Source: Coxiellaceae bacterium (GTDB lineage Bacteria; Pseudomonadota; Gammaproteobacteria; Diplorickettsiales; Diplorickettsiaceae). Taken from it: a stretch of DNA of 48,541 nucleotides. Location: positions 1 to 48,541 of the forward strand of contig CANJLU010000002.1 in the NCBI GenBank assembly GCA_947475085.1, given 5' to 3'. The notes beneath the pieces were generated by a model. That model had not been told where the DNA came from and did not search any database. It saw only the letters and a program-made list of their open reading frames with translations. Shown here one piece after another: positions 26,223 to 36,335 of this stretch. Made by a program: the position numbers and the translations under genes. Positions within the stretch are counted from its first letter, which is position 1, and each line of letters starts with the position of its first letter.

Positions 26223-27308
26223 TCATCGATTGATTGAAAAGTATAGTAGCTTATCAACAATTAATTGGGCAGCATCGAGCGGCTTGAATTGGGTTAACAG
26301 ACTTTTTAACTGATCCAAATTCTTATAGCTTTCGAACAAGGTCTTAAGTAATTTCTCATCTGAAAATTCTTCAAAGTAAATAACCTTGCTTAAGCCTAGC
26401 TGAGCGAAATATTTTGCGTTGTCAATTTGATCTCCTCGGCTCGCTTCTTTTGATAAGGGTAACAAAATATTTGGCTTGTTTAAGGCGAATAACTCGTAAA
26501 TGGAGGTTGCACCCGCTCGACTAACCACTAAATCCGCACTCGCCAACACATCAGCAAATTCATCATGCAAATATTCGAATTGTTTATAATCTTTTATTTT
26601 ACTAAACGCGGGATCAGTTTTATTTTTGCCGCAAATATGAATAACTTGAAATTTTTCTGTTAAAGGATTAATTAAACGACGAATGCTTTCGTTCACAATA
26701 ATCGAACCCAAACCACCACCCATGATTAATAAAACCGGCTTTAATTTATCTACAAAACCGCAAAATTTTAAACCTTTTTCTGGACTTCCATGTAGCAAAG
26801 CATCGCGAATAGGCATGCCGGTCAATAAAACTTTAGAAGTATTTTTAAAATACTTAACGGTCTCAGGAAATGTAATACAAATCAATCTTGCAAAAGGAAA
26901 GCTGAGACGATTGGCCAACCCTGGGGTTAAATCTGACTCGTGAATCACAACCGGAATGCCATTTAATTTAGCTGCGATAATGACAGGCAAAGCAACAAAA
27001 CCACCTTTTGAAAAAATAACATCCGGCTTAATTTTTCGACAAATTAGTAAACTTTGTGAAATACCTATCAACAATTGGAAAGGAGTTAATAGATTTTTCC
27101 ATGTCCAATATCGATGTAATTTACCTGTCGTAATCGCATAATAAGGGATTTTTAAAGGTTTAATAAGCGTATGTTCTATACCTTTTTTAGAACCGACATA
27201 AAAGATATCAACACCTTTATTCCATAAAGCTGATATTAAAGGGAAACTTGGTATAACATGCCCCGAAGATCCACCACCAGTGAAAATAATCTTAATTTTT
27301 TTTTTCAT
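26223..27308 (-). CDS. murG: MurG-type N-acetylglucosaminyltransferase, Firmicutes-like
   Basis: MurG adds GlcNAc to lipid I to make lipid II on the cytoplasmic face of the membrane. The GT28 loops GGGSSGH (residues 11-17), FSKGGFVALPV, HESDLTPGLANR and MGGGLGS are visible, with the UDP-GlcNAc site VVSRAGATSIYEL and PLSKEASRGDQI. The segments GKLHRYWTWKN and HESDLTPGLAN match the Bacillus/Clostridium MurG type rather than the proteobacterial type (GGTGGHVFP, HEQN). It is outside any dcw cluster, so it is either a transferred second copy or a replacement; the window cannot tell which. It follows the channel gene on the same strand. Confidence 0.85.
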   Translation of the reverse strand: MKKKIKIIFTGGGSSGHVIPSFPLISALWNKGVDIFYVGSKKGIEHTLIKPLKIPYYAITTGKLHRYWTWKNLLTPFQLLIGISQSLLICRKIKPDVIFSKGGFVALPVIIAAKLNGIPVVIHESDLTPGLANRLSFPFARLICITFPETVKYFKNTSKVLLTGMPIRDALLHGSPEKGLKFCGFVDKLKPVLLIMGGGLGSIIVNESIRRLINPLTEKFQVIHICGKNKTDPAFSKIKDYKQFEYLHDEFADVLASADLVVSRAGATSIYELFALNKPNILLPLSKEASRGDQIDNAKYFAQLGLSKVIYFEEFSDEKLLKTLFESYKNLDQLKSLLTQFKPLDAAQLIVDKLLYFSINR

Positions 27309-27317
27309 AACACAAAC

Positions 27318-30300
27318 TTAAACCGATGGATTGGAATTCAGCTCTAACTTACCTTCGAGATGTACATCATGCGGAGCTTCTGGCGGTAAAATACCTTCAT
27401 TAGTGAAGCGATCCCATAAGCTAAATAAAAATTGCGAACGTACACCAGAACGGGAGCTAATATGATTCAAATCAACATAATATTCAACTTTAAACTCTAA
27501 CAAAACCTTATCAATTTCTTTAAAATATACCTCTGGTTTAGGATTTGTTAAAATTTTGGGTATTGTCGCTAGTACTTCTAAAATAATATCTTTTATACGT
27601 TGCGGATTATCTTTTCTATTCGTTCTAATAGTTACTAAAGCGCGTACTACACTATCGCGGTGCGTCCAATTAATAAAATTTTTGCTAAAAATATCCGCAT
27701 TAGGAACTAATAATTCTTGGCGATCATCCGTTGTCACGGTAATCGAACGAGCTCCAATATGTGATACTTGGCCATCATAATTACCAACGGTAACCCAATC
27801 TCCAACTTTAACTGGTCTTTCAAGCAGTAAAAAAATTCCGGTAAAGAAATTATTAAATAAATCTCTTAATCCTAATCCTACACCCAAGGAGAAAAGACCC
27901 AAAATAACGGAAATATTTCCCCAATTTAAGCCTAAAATGTTTAATCCAATCGTAATCCCAATAGCAATAAGCGTGTAATGAGTAAAAATTGCCAAGCTAT
28001 TGCGTAAACCTAAATCTTTGGTATGGGCAAATAGCCACCGATAAGCAAATTCTCTAGACCAATGAGCTATCCAAATTAAAATGACTATTAGCACAGCTAA
28101 TTGTAAAATCGTTAAGCCCGTTACCGTTGCTGTACTGGCTATAACAAATAATTTCGTAGAGAGTAACTTTGCTAAGCTAGTATTCAATAAAGGAACACGA
28201 TCACCCCAGCCATAAAGTTCGAATAGACCCATTATTGATAAAATTAATAATGCTAATTTTAAAATTTGATGAAATGGTTTTAATAAAGCCTGGCTCCACA
28301 ACCAACCATTTCTGAAATGACGAATACATTGCTCAGACGCCCAACGGATTAACTCATCTAAGAGTCCTCGAAGCAATAAATAAGCAGTCAAAGCAACCAA
28401 AAATAGACCTTGGTAGTGTGCGATAGCCCAAGCTAGTTCGACATATCCGACTAATCCTATTAAAGCATTGGTTAATAAACTAAATGGAATTAAGAAACTT
28501 AACCAGCGGATAACCCGCTTTAAATAAGCATGCTTGTTTTCTATATAAGGTTCTAACAATGTTGGAACAACTTCCCAACTCTTCATCAAGACTAAAGCTA
28601 CGATAAGTAGAAACAACATGAATAAACGGCCAAACAAATCCTGAACTTCGTAATTAACGGGTAATTGATTAACTAAAATAGTTGCTAAAGTCACTATACC
28701 GCCGATCAATAATGTGGTCCGTAAACGATAATAAAGCTTGACATCATGACCACTTTCATCCGTGGTATTTTCAAGCAATAAAATATGAGCGAGCTGAATA
28801 ACAATACTAAATATCAAACAAACAATGCCCATACTAATTATCAAAGAAAATAATTTGATCGGAATATTTAATAAAAACAATAATCCTATTAAACCTGCCA
28901 ATAACATAATTCCGGATAAATGACGCTGCAACAATTGCAATACCACTATTACCGTTTGTGCTGAAAAAAAACCTCTACTACGTTGCTGCAAACGCACTCT
29001 ATCCACGGCCAAAAATCTTCTTAATTTTAACCAGGTAGCAAACCAGATAAGCGCACCGAGCAATACTATGAACCATTGCCAATTTGATACTAATTCTAAT
29101 TTGTTAAAAACAGGCTCGTAAAGTCCTGCTAATTTATCTACGGTTAAGCGAGGAATTTGAAAAATGGTTTGGCCCAAACCGATCCAGGCATTCACATTCC
29201 AACCTGGCAAGGCTTGTCTATTTGCTAGTTGTAGTTTTAATTGTTTTGCTATAAGAACTTGTTGCGCATCGGCTTCTTTGGACAATTGTTGCATTTTTAC
29301 CAACAAATTTTGATAGCCAAGAATAATTTCTCTTAATGGCGCTAATTTTGCCTGATCATTCGCAAAGTTAGGTTCTCTTTCTTGCAGATCTTTATTGATT
29401 AAATTCAAGTAATTTTTTAGAAATTTGACTTTATTATGAAATAAGTCAAGCGAAGTATTTATTTGCTCACTTAGATTCTCAATTTGATGTTGCAAATTAC
29501 TCAGTGTACTTAAGGATAGTTTTTGATTAAATGCAGAACCTAAATCTTGTAATTTATTCGATATTTTAGCGGTATTTAGCTCTGTCTCGAGTAAATTATT
29601 TTTTTCTTCCGCCTCAAATATATTAAACTCTATTTGATCATAAGAGTAATTATTGATAAACCCTGTTGTTTCGGCCTTTTTTAATTCTTCACTCCATTGT
29701 TTTAGGCGTTGCATCCAATTTTGTTGATCCAGTTGTAGACGCCCGGCTAATACATCCAGAGACTCTTGTCGATGCGTCTGTTGCTGTAATTGATAGTTTC
29801 TCTGTAAATTTTGACGCCATTCTTCAGCAAAATTAATAGTTTGTTGCACAGTATCGCGCGAACGTTGCAAAACCTTGATGCGTTTTTGTTGTAAATTGAA
29901 TAAATTTCGCCGCTCTTGCAAAGTTTGTTGTAAATGTGCCTGTTGCAGTTGAATTTCTTGAGAAATAGATAAGCCTGGTGTTGAAATTTCCCATTGATCA
30001 GGCGTGTTGCGGATGGAATCTTGAATCAAATCGGTAGATTGTTGGGTTGTTTTCAGGCTTAAGCTGATACTTTCTAAATCAGCTTTTGCCATAGCAATCA
30101 GTAAATCCAGATGCGCCAGAGATTGCTTACTAACAATAGGTGAAGCAACCTTCTGTTCATTACGCCATCCCTCTAACTTTCTTTTAAGTAAATCACTACG
30201 CGTTTGCTCAGCGATTAATTGTTGCTGAGTCAAATTCACTAAAGGAGATTCACTAATCTCAGCAAAAGCTGAGGAATAAAAACCGCCCAATAAAATAACT

Positions 30301-30323
30301 AAAAAAACAAATAGCTTGTACAA
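27318..30323 (-). CDS. mscK: Large MscS-family mechanosensitive channel (MscK/MscM-like)
   Basis: This 1001-residue protein has a signal peptide (1-22), a long periplasmic helical and coiled region (about 25-370, glutamine-rich), a series of about ten membrane helices (410-830) and a C-terminal MscS core. The pore helix and beta domain are recognisable in GLGLGLRDLFNNFFTGIF and RPVKVGDWVTVGNYDGQV, followed by the cytoplasmic cage domain. This is the layout of E. coli MscK and MscM (both about 1100 residues), which release solutes on hypo-osmotic shock. I cannot separate MscK from MscM by eye. It is 8 bp downstream of the AdiC-like gene. Confidence 0.88.
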   Translation of the reverse strand: MYKLFVFLVILLGGFYSSAFAEISESPLVNLTQQQLIAEQTRSDLLKRKLEGWRNEQKVASPIVSKQSLAHLDLLIAMAKADLESISLSLKTTQQSTDLIQDSIRNTPDQWEISTPGLSISQEIQLQQAHLQQTLQERRNLFNLQQKRIKVLQRSRDTVQQTINFAEEWRQNLQRNYQLQQQTHRQESLDVLAGRLQLDQQNWMQRLKQWSEELKKAETTGFINNYSYDQIEFNIFEAEEKNNLLETELNTAKISNKLQDLGSAFNQKLSLSTLSNLQHQIENLSEQINTSLDLFHNKVKFLKNYLNLINKDLQEREPNFANDQAKLAPLREIILGYQNLLVKMQQLSKEADAQQVLIAKQLKLQLANRQALPGWNVNAWIGLGQTIFQIPRLTVDKLAGLYEPVFNKLELVSNWQWFIVLLGALIWFATWLKLRRFLAVDRVRLQQRSRGFFSAQTVIVVLQLLQRHLSGIMLLAGLIGLLFLLNIPIKLFSLIISMGIVCLIFSIVIQLAHILLLENTTDESGHDVKLYYRLRTTLLIGGIVTLATILVNQLPVNYEVQDLFGRLFMLFLLIVALVLMKSWEVVPTLLEPYIENKHAYLKRVIRWLSFLIPFSLLTNALIGLVGYVELAWAIAHYQGLFLVALTAYLLLRGLLDELIRWASEQCIRHFRNGWLWSQALLKPFHQILKLALLILSIMGLFELYGWGDRVPLLNTSLAKLLSTKLFVIASTATVTGLTILQLAVLIVILIWIAHWSREFAYRWLFAHTKDLGLRNSLAIFTHYTLIAIGITIGLNILGLNWGNISVILGLFSLGVGLGLRDLFNNFFTGIFLLLERPVKVGDWVTVGNYDGQVSHIGARSITVTTDDRQELLVPNADIFSKNFINWTHRDSVVRALVTIRTNRKDNPQRIKDIILEVLATIPKILTNPKPEVYFKEIDKVLLEFKVEYYVDLNHISSRSGVRSQFLFSLWDRFTNEGILPPEAPHDVHLEGKLELNSNPSV

Positions 30324-30331
30324 ACTATGCC

Positions 30332-31690
30332 TCAGGGTAAAGGTAAAGGTTGCTCAGTTACGTTTATAACGTCCTTTGAGGAAGAGCGCCATTTCATCCA
30401 AACATAAACAGGCGCGCTACTAAGTAATAATAATGTTCCATAAAATACCGTTTCTTTACCAGAACCTATAATAACCCAAAAAGAGTAGATTCCAGCTAAA
30501 ATTGCTATCAGGACCGAACCAAATAATTTTCTACCTTTTTTAAAAAGTCCAGGATATTTAAAAAAGATAACCAACTCAGACATCGTAGTTAAAAAATACG
30601 GAATCAGCGAGGCTAAAGTTGCTAATAAGATAATAATTGTAAATTGTTTAACCAAACTATGATTTAAGGTCATCAGCAATAATAATGAAATTAAAACACT
30701 AGAAATAACTAAACCTACAATAGGGGTCCCATTTTCTGTTTTTTTTAAAAAAATACTCGGAAAAAGTTTATCTTGGGCTGCCGCTAATGGAATTTGACCC
30801 TGAAGTAAAATCCAACCATTCAAAGCGCCTAAACAAGAAATAACTGCTCCAATAGCCACTAAAGTACTTCCTATAGGACCAAACATGATATTTGCAGCAT
30901 CAGCATAGGGAGCATTGGAATGCGCAAGCTCTGTTAACGGCATAACCCCCATCACTGCAATGCTACTCAATATATAAACAACTGTGGCTATGATTACTCC
31001 CAAAATAGTGGCTTTAGGGATAGTTCGGGTAGGGTTATCTACATGCCCGGCGGGAACCGAAGCCGATTCTAAACCGATAAAAGACCATAAAGTCAACGTA
31101 GCTGCGCCGCTAAATGCACTTAAGTTGGATTTACCAGATAAATTGAATGCGCTCAAAAAATGCGGATGAATATAAAAAATACCGACAAAGGCAATAAGCA
31201 ATAAGGGGATCAATTTTAAGATCGTTGTCAATAACTGAAAAATGCCCGCATGCCGAACACCTAGAATATTGATAAATGTCATCAACCAAACCAAACTAAT
31301 ACTTACCAAACAAGACCATAGGACATTTTTAGCCAGTAGTGGCCAAAAAAAGCTTAAATAACCTGTTAAAGCGATAACTATTGCAGCATTGCCTACCCAC
31401 AGTGCAATCCAATAATTATAAGCCATCTGAAATCCAATAAAATCACCAAATGCCTCTCGACAGTAGGCATAAGGTCCTCCTACAAGGGGCATCACATTAG
31501 CTAGCTTAGCAAATACTAATGCTATTAACAAAGCGCCCAATGCCGTAGCAATCCAAGAGAGTAAGCTAATACTGCCATAGGCGGCCAAGGAGGCAGGTAA
31601 TAAAAATATTCCTGAGCCTATCATATTGCCGGTAACTAGAGCGGTTAACATCCACAGCCCCAATTTTTGTTGTTTCATCTTTTTGGACAT
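30332..31690 (-). CDS. APC-family antiporter, AdiC-like (arginine/agmatine type)
   Basis: A 12-helix APC-superfamily transporter of 452 residues that can be aligned by eye with E. coli AdiC almost without gaps. The substrate-binding residues of AdiC fall at identical numbers: N22, S26 and G27 in GNMIGSGIF, Y93, A96, N101, W202 in TLWSFIGLESAS, E208 and W293. Two AdiC guanidinium contacts differ (C97 is L, M104 is I). It probably exchanges a cationic amino acid for its amine or for another amino acid at the inner membrane. No decarboxylase gene is adjacent, so an acid-resistance role is unproven. It is divergent from rsmI. Confidence 0.82.
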   Translation of the reverse strand: MSKKMKQQKLGLWMLTALVTGNMIGSGIFLLPASLAAYGSISLLSWIATALGALLIALVFAKLANVMPLVGGPYAYCREAFGDFIGFQMAYNYWIALWVGNAAIVIALTGYLSFFWPLLAKNVLWSCLVSISLVWLMTFINILGVRHAGIFQLLTTILKLIPLLLIAFVGIFYIHPHFLSAFNLSGKSNLSAFSGAATLTLWSFIGLESASVPAGHVDNPTRTIPKATILGVIIATVVYILSSIAVMGVMPLTELAHSNAPYADAANIMFGPIGSTLVAIGAVISCLGALNGWILLQGQIPLAAAQDKLFPSIFLKKTENGTPIVGLVISSVLISLLLLMTLNHSLVKQFTIIILLATLASLIPYFLTTMSELVIFFKYPGLFKKGRKLFGSVLIAILAGIYSFWVIIGSGKETVFYGTLLLLSSAPVYVWMKWRSSSKDVINVTEQPLPLP

Positions 31691-31771
31691 TTTGAATCTA
31701 ACCTCTGAGTTTTGCGCAGAATAAAACGCTATGTCATTATACCCATCTCATATCTTAATGCGAAAAGTTTT

Positions 31772-32611
31772 ATGTCAAAAATTCCCGGCCTTTACGTAGT
31801 TGCCACGCCCATAGGCAATCTGGAAGACTTTAGCGCCAGAGCAATAGAAACTTTACAAAGTGTTAATCAAATTGCCGCGGAAGATACTCGACATAGCCAA
31901 AAATTACTTAGGCATTTTGCTATTACCACACCATTAATTTCATTACATGACCATAACGAAACGGTTTGCAGCAAAATTCTTTTAGATTGTCTAAAAAAAA
32001 ATCAATCTATCGCCTTAATTAGTGATGCAGGAACTCCCCTGATTAACGACCCGGGTTACCGTTTAGTAAAATTAGCTCACCAACATGGAATTCCAGTTAT
32101 TCCTATTCCTGGTCCCTGTGCGTTGATAACTGCTTTATGCGCCTCGGGTTTAGCCTGTGATAGATTTATTTTTGAAGGATTCCTACCTGGAAAAATTGTC
32201 GCTCGACAAAAAAAATTACTAGAATTCCTATATGAAACACGGACAATTATATTTTATGAAGCACCGCATCGTATTCTAGAGTTAATAAATGATATGCTTG
32301 ATGTTTTTGGGCCCAACCGTTATGTAGTTTTGGCCAGAGAATTAACAAAAACCTTTGAAACTATTCATGGAGATAATTTAGAACAATTGAAAAATTGGCT
32401 GAACTCAGATAAAAACCAACAAAAAGGCGAGTTCGTCGTCCTAGTGGAAGGAGCGGAATATCTAAGTCCCTACGAAATAGACGCGCAGCGAATTTTAGGG
32501 GTTTTATTAGATGAATTGCCGATTAAGCAAGCAACCTCGCTAGCTGCTAAAATAACTCATGAGAAAAAAAATAAATTATACGCTTTGGCGTTAGCTATAA
32601 CGGGTAAATAA
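31772..32611 (+). CDS. rsmI: 16S rRNA 2'-O-ribose C1402 methyltransferase (RsmI)
   Basis: RsmI methylates the 2'-OH of C1402 in the decoding centre of 16S rRNA using SAM. The tetrapyrrole-methylase fold is marked by [40 protein letters not shown] and [17 protein letters not shown]. The ATG at 31772 gives the standard N-terminus [13 protein letters not shown]; an in-frame ATG at 31712 would add 20 residues unlike the family and was rejected. The length, 279 residues, is normal. It is followed by tyrS one base after its stop. Confidence 0.95.
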   Translation: MSKIPGLYVVATPIGNLEDFSARAIETLQSVNQIAAEDTRHSQKLLRHFAITTPLISLHDHNETVCSKILLDCLKKNQSIALISDAGTPLINDPGYRLVKLAHQHGIPVIPIPGPCALITALCASGLACDRFIFEGFLPGKIVARQKKLLEFLYETRTIIFYEAPHRILELINDMLDVFGPNRYVVLARELTKTFETIHGDNLEQLKNWLNSDKNQQKGEFVVLVEGAEYLSPYEIDAQRILGVLLDELPIKQATSLAAKITHEKKNKLYALALAITGK

Positions 32612-32612
32612 C

Positions 32613-33818
32613 ATGAATGATAATACTTTAGAAATCTTTCAACGAGGAACTACTGAAATCCTTGTGGTTGATGAATTAAAGCGTAAATTAGAAGAAAATA
32701 GACCTTTACGCATTAAAGCAGGTTTTGATCCAACAGCTCCCGATCTTCATCTCGGCCATACTGTACTTATCAACAAATTGCGCCAATTACAAGTGCTAGG
32801 TCATGAAATTGATATTATCATTGGTGACTTTACTGCACTCATTGGTGACCCTTCAGGCAAAAATGCTACTCGCCCCGCTTTAAGCGTCGATGAAGTTGCA
32901 GCTAACACTAAAACCTATCAGCAACAATTCAATAAGATATTGGATCCTAAAAAAACCAATCTGCGATTTAACTCCGAGTGGTTAGGAAAATTATCAGTTA
33001 CCGATCTCATTAAACTGGCCTCGTCTTACACGGTCGCTAGAATGCTAGAACGAGATGATTTTCACCAACGTTATCGCCAGCATCAGTCTATTGCAATCCA
33101 TGAGTTTCTATATCCTTTACTTCAGGGCTATGATTCTGTCGAGTTAAAAACCGATATAGAATGTGGTGGTAACGATCAAAAGTTTAATTTATTGCTGGGA
33201 AGAGAATTACAAAAACATTTTAAACAAACGCCCCAAATAATTTTAACCACGCCTTTGTTAGAAGGTTTAGACGGCATACAAAAAATGTCTAAATCACTGA
33301 ATAATTATATCGCTATTGATGAACCGGCAAACGACATGTTCGGAAAAATTATGTCGATTTCTGATGAGTTGATGTGGCGTTATTTTGAATTGCTTTCTTT
33401 TAAAAAATCTTTAAGTGATATTAAATCGATGCAGCAAGAAGCAGCGCAAGGAATCGCCAACCCGCGTGATTTTAAAATAGAATTAGCGTTAGAAATTATT
33501 GAGCGCTTTCACACTAAAGGGAATGCTGAAAAAGCATTAATGGAATTTCAACACCGGTTTAGAGATGGTGCCATTCCTTCAGAAATTAAAGAATTGGATA
33601 TAAGCATACCTGGAGAGAGTGTATCAATTGCCAACTTATTAAAGCAAGCGGGCTTAGTTACCAGTACCTCGGAGGCATTGCGTTCAATTGAGGCCGGCGC
33701 GGTTAAAATTGACTCTCTAAAAATTGAGGATAAGAAGTTGTTAATTAAATCTGGCACTAGCCATATTTACCAAGTGGGAAAAAGACGCTTTGCTAAGGTC
33801 ATTATTAAGAAAAACTAA
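32613..33818 (+). CDS. tyrS: Tyrosyl-tRNA synthetase
   Basis: A class I synthetase that charges tRNA-Tyr. The HIGH motif is H46-LGH49 in [10 protein letters not shown] and the KMSKS motif is at residues 224-228. A C-terminal S4-like RNA-binding domain (about 335-401) is present. The length, 401, and the sequence [20 protein letters not shown] place it in the TyrZ-like bacterial group and not the E. coli TyrS group (HIGHL). It is cotranscribed with rsmI. Its last four bases overlap the stop of the convergent DUF971 gene. Confidence 0.95.
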   Translation: MNDNTLEIFQRGTTEILVVDELKRKLEENRPLRIKAGFDPTAPDLHLGHTVLINKLRQLQVLGHEIDIIIGDFTALIGDPSGKNATRPALSVDEVAANTKTYQQQFNKILDPKKTNLRFNSEWLGKLSVTDLIKLASSYTVARMLERDDFHQRYRQHQSIAIHEFLYPLLQGYDSVELKTDIECGGNDQKFNLLLGRELQKHFKQTPQIILTTPLLEGLDGIQKMSKSLNNYIAIDEPANDMFGKIMSISDELMWRYFELLSFKKSLSDIKSMQQEAAQGIANPRDFKIELALEIIERFHTKGNAEKALMEFQHRFRDGAIPSEIKELDISIPGESVSIANLLKQAGLVTSTSEALRSIEAGAVKIDSLKIEDKKLLIKSGTSHIYQVGKRRFAKVIIKKN

Positions 33819-34168
33819 TCTCGACTTGCACCTACGAATTCCAAACGCTCCAGATATTGCTTCCAATAATCAGCATAGTGCTTGGATAGTTCGTATAGTG
33901 TTTCCCAACTATAGATACCTGACTGGTGATGATCATCAAAGATCAATCGGATGGCATAATGACCGACTGATTCGATGCTGATGATATTCACATTTTTTTT
34001 GCCGCTAACTAATTTTCCTTCGCCATGTCCATGTCCCTTAACTTCTGCGGAAGGGGAAAAGACCCTCAAGTATTCACAGGACAGGCTAAATTTCTCTCCA
34101 CTATCAAAAAGGATTTCTAATACTCGCGTTTTCTGTAGAAGTTTTATATCAGTAGGAATAGGGGTCAT
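33815..34168 (-). CDS. DUF971 family protein
   Basis: The 117-residue protein is a single DUF971 (GBBH-like N-terminal) domain: [20 protein letters not shown], followed by [17 protein letters not shown] and the C-terminal Y-W-E-L-Y-L pattern in [18 protein letters not shown]. The same family occurs next to hslVU in many proteobacteria. Its function is not established; a related fold in other proteins binds zinc or iron-sulfur clusters, but I see no full cysteine set here. It begins one base after the hslU stop and ends inside tyrS on the other strand. Confidence 0.85.
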   Translation of the reverse strand: MTPIPTDIKLLQKTRVLEILFDSGEKFSLSCEYLRVFSPSAEVKGHGHGEGKLVSGKKNVNIISIESVGHYAIRLIFDDHHQSGIYSWETLYELSKHYADYWKQYLERLEFVGASRD

Positions 34169-34169
34169 G

Positions 34170-35657
34170 TTATAGAATAAAATGACTGGTATCTTGATCT
34201 TGCGCTAAGGGGGTTAGATGTTTATCTACATAATTAATATCAATATTTACCTTTTTATCCGTATAATCTGTCGCTTCAAAAGATATTTCTTCCAATAATC
34301 GTTCCATCACCGTATATAAACGACGGGCGCCAATATTCTCAGTCTTTTCATTGAGATCATAAGCAATTTCAGCAATACGTTGTATAGCAAGCTTATCGAA
34401 ATTTAATTCTAGTTCTTCAGTCCCCAATAAGGCCTGATATTGCACGATTAAAGATGCTTGCGGTTCCACTAAAATACGTTCAAAATCTTTCGCCGTTAAT
34501 GCTTTTAGTTCAACTCGAATGGGCAAACGACCTTGTAATTCAGGAACTAAATCGGATGGTTTTGATAAATGAAATGCACCGGCTGCAATAAACAAGATAT
34601 GATCGGTTCGGACCATGCCATATTTTGTTGAAACAGTACAACCCTCGATTAAAGGTAACAAATCTCGTTGTACTCCTTCACGAGAAACGTCTGCACCGCT
34701 CATTTCACCTCGACGACATACCTTATCAATTTCATCGATAAATACTATTCCGTATTGTTCTACCCACTCTATCGCTTTACGCTTCAGATCTTCTTCATCA
34801 AGTAATTTACCTGCTTCTTCTTTTTGTATCACCGCTAATGCATCTTTTACTTTCATACGACGCGTACGAGTACGCGCTGTACCAATATTTTGCAGCATAT
34901 TTTGCAGCTGGTTGGTCATATCTTCCATACCGGGAGGTCCCATGATCTCAACCCCGGCTGGTAATGCAGCTACCTCCACATCGATTTCTTTATCATCTAA
35001 GAGTCCTGCTCGCAATTGCTTGCGAAAAACATTTCTTGCTATGGATTTTTCTTTATTTTTCAGCTCATCTGCTTCACCTTTTGCGGGACGTGCAGGAGGA
35101 ACAAAACTATCAATAATTTTGCTTTCCGCCGCCTCTAGAACCTGAGGCTGAAGGCGAGTAATCGCTTCTTCACGTAAAAATTTAAATGCGGAATCTACTA
35201 AATCTCTAGGTATAGAATCTACATCGCGCCCAATGTAACCTACCTCAGTAAATTTAGTGGCTTCTATTTTTAAAAAGGGACAGCCTGTGATTTTAGCCGC
35301 GCGACGACCAATTTCTGTTTTGCCTACTCCAGAAGGACCTATCATGAGTATATTCTTGGGCGTCACTTCATCCCTTAACACAGGTTCCAGTAACATACGA
35401 CGTTTACGATTGCGTAAAGCGATGGCAATCGCTCGTTTAGCTTCATTTTGTCCAATGATAAAGCGATCAAGTTCATGCACTATTTGTTTAGGGGTCAAAT
35501 CGATTTTACTTAAATAATCTACTCCAACAGACAAATCCACATCATTGTTGACTTGATTTATTTCTTCTGAAAAATTAGCATCCATCATAGTTAGCTCAGA
35601 AACTTGAGTGGTTTCGTCGGTAGGTGTATCAATTAAATCGAACGAATTAGTTTTCAT
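34170..35657 (-). CDS. hslU: ATP-dependent protease ATPase subunit HslU
   Basis: HslU is the AAA+ unfoldase of the HslUV protease. Walker A is GPSGVGKT at residues 107-114, Walker B is IVFIDEIDK near 315, sensor motifs lie in the C-terminal third, and the terminal SHFIL is the tail that docks into HslV. The usual N-terminus [17 protein letters not shown] starts at residue 54, so this version carries about 50 extra residues that are acidic and low-complexity ([18 protein letters not shown]). No good ribosome binding site precedes the ATG at 35657; the tandem ATGs at residues 24 and 25 are alternatives but also lack one. Confidence 0.93.
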   Translation of the reverse strand: MKTNSFDLIDTPTDETTQVSELTMMDANFSEEINQVNNDVDLSVGVDYLSKIDLTPKQIVHELDRFIIGQNEAKRAIAIALRNRKRRMLLEPVLRDEVTPKNILMIGPSGVGKTEIGRRAAKITGCPFLKIEATKFTEVGYIGRDVDSIPRDLVDSAFKFLREEAITRLQPQVLEAAESKIIDSFVPPARPAKGEADELKNKEKSIARNVFRKQLRAGLLDDKEIDVEVAALPAGVEIMGPPGMEDMTNQLQNMLQNIGTARTRTRRMKVKDALAVIQKEEAGKLLDEEDLKRKAIEWVEQYGIVFIDEIDKVCRRGEMSGADVSREGVQRDLLPLIEGCTVSTKYGMVRTDHILFIAAGAFHLSKPSDLVPELQGRLPIRVELKALTAKDFERILVEPQASLIVQYQALLGTEELELNFDKLAIQRIAEIAYDLNEKTENIGARRLYTVMERLLEEISFEATDYTDKKVNIDINYVDKHLTPLAQDQDTSHFIL

Positions 35658-35690
35658 TATTAAATAAGTAATTAGTTTATAGTTAGTTTA

Positions 35691-36248
35691 TTATTTTTTA
35701 TTGTGCACAGAATCAATTTCTTCAATGGTACGTTGATGATTCGTGAAAACACAAATATCAGCTGCAATGATTAAACTTTTCTCAACGATACTACGGGCAT
35801 TTAATTTAGTATTTTGAAATAATGCTAGTGCCGCTGATTGTGCATAAGCTCCGCCGGAGCCTATAGCAATTAAATCATGTTCTGGCTCAATTACATCACC
35901 ATTTCCACTTAGCATAAACGATTTTTGTTTATCAGCAACCAAAAGCATTGCTTCTAAACGCCTTAAAACTCGATCAGAACGCCAATCCCTTGCAAGTTCA
36001 ACTGAAGCTCGGTCTAGTTGCCCATTACATTCTTTTAGCTTGTTTTCAAAGCGTTCTATTAATGTAAACGCATCAGCTGTTGCGCCTGCAAATCCGACTA
36101 ATACTTGATAAGTTTTTAATTTTCGGACCTTGCGTGCATTTCCCTTTAAAACAATCGCATTGCCCAATGTCACCTGACCATCTCCACCGATGACGACTTT
36201 ATCGTTACGCCGAACTAATAATATTGTTGTACCATGTAAAGATTGCAC
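35691..36248 (-). CDS. hslV: ATP-dependent protease peptidase subunit HslV
   Basis: HslV is the proteasome-like threonine peptidase of HslUV. The catalytic threonine is expected to be T7 in [11 protein letters not shown] after removal of a six-residue propeptide (MQSLHG), a form found in many proteobacteria. The GGDGQVT and [14 protein letters not shown] motifs are present and the length is 185. Translation starts at GTG 36248 with AAAGGG seven bases before it. It precedes hslU by 33 bp in the operon argS-ftsN-hslV-hslU-DUF971. Confidence 0.95.
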   Translation of the reverse strand: MQSLHGTTILLVRRNDKVVIGGDGQVTLGNAIVLKGNARKVRKLKTYQVLVGFAGATADAFTLIERFENKLKECNGQLDRASVELARDWRSDRVLRRLEAMLLVADKQKSFMLSGNGDVIEPEHDLIAIGSGGAYAQSAALALFQNTKLNARSIVEKSLIIAADICVFTNHQRTIEEIDSVHNKK

Positions 36249-36335
36249 TATTGACCCTTTATTATAGGACTTGAAACTACCACTATGGTGGCTAACTTAA
36301 TATTTTCAAGAGCCCTAAAGAATACACGCTAGGGG

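Noticed and set aside
31712-31771. 20-residue N-terminal extension of RsmI
   Set aside because: The family N-terminus begins at the ATG at 31772; the extra residues do not resemble any homologue.
34615-35145. 176-residue plus-strand open frame
   Set aside because: It lies wholly inside hslU on the opposite strand and its serine-rich translation has no family features; it is a shadow frame.
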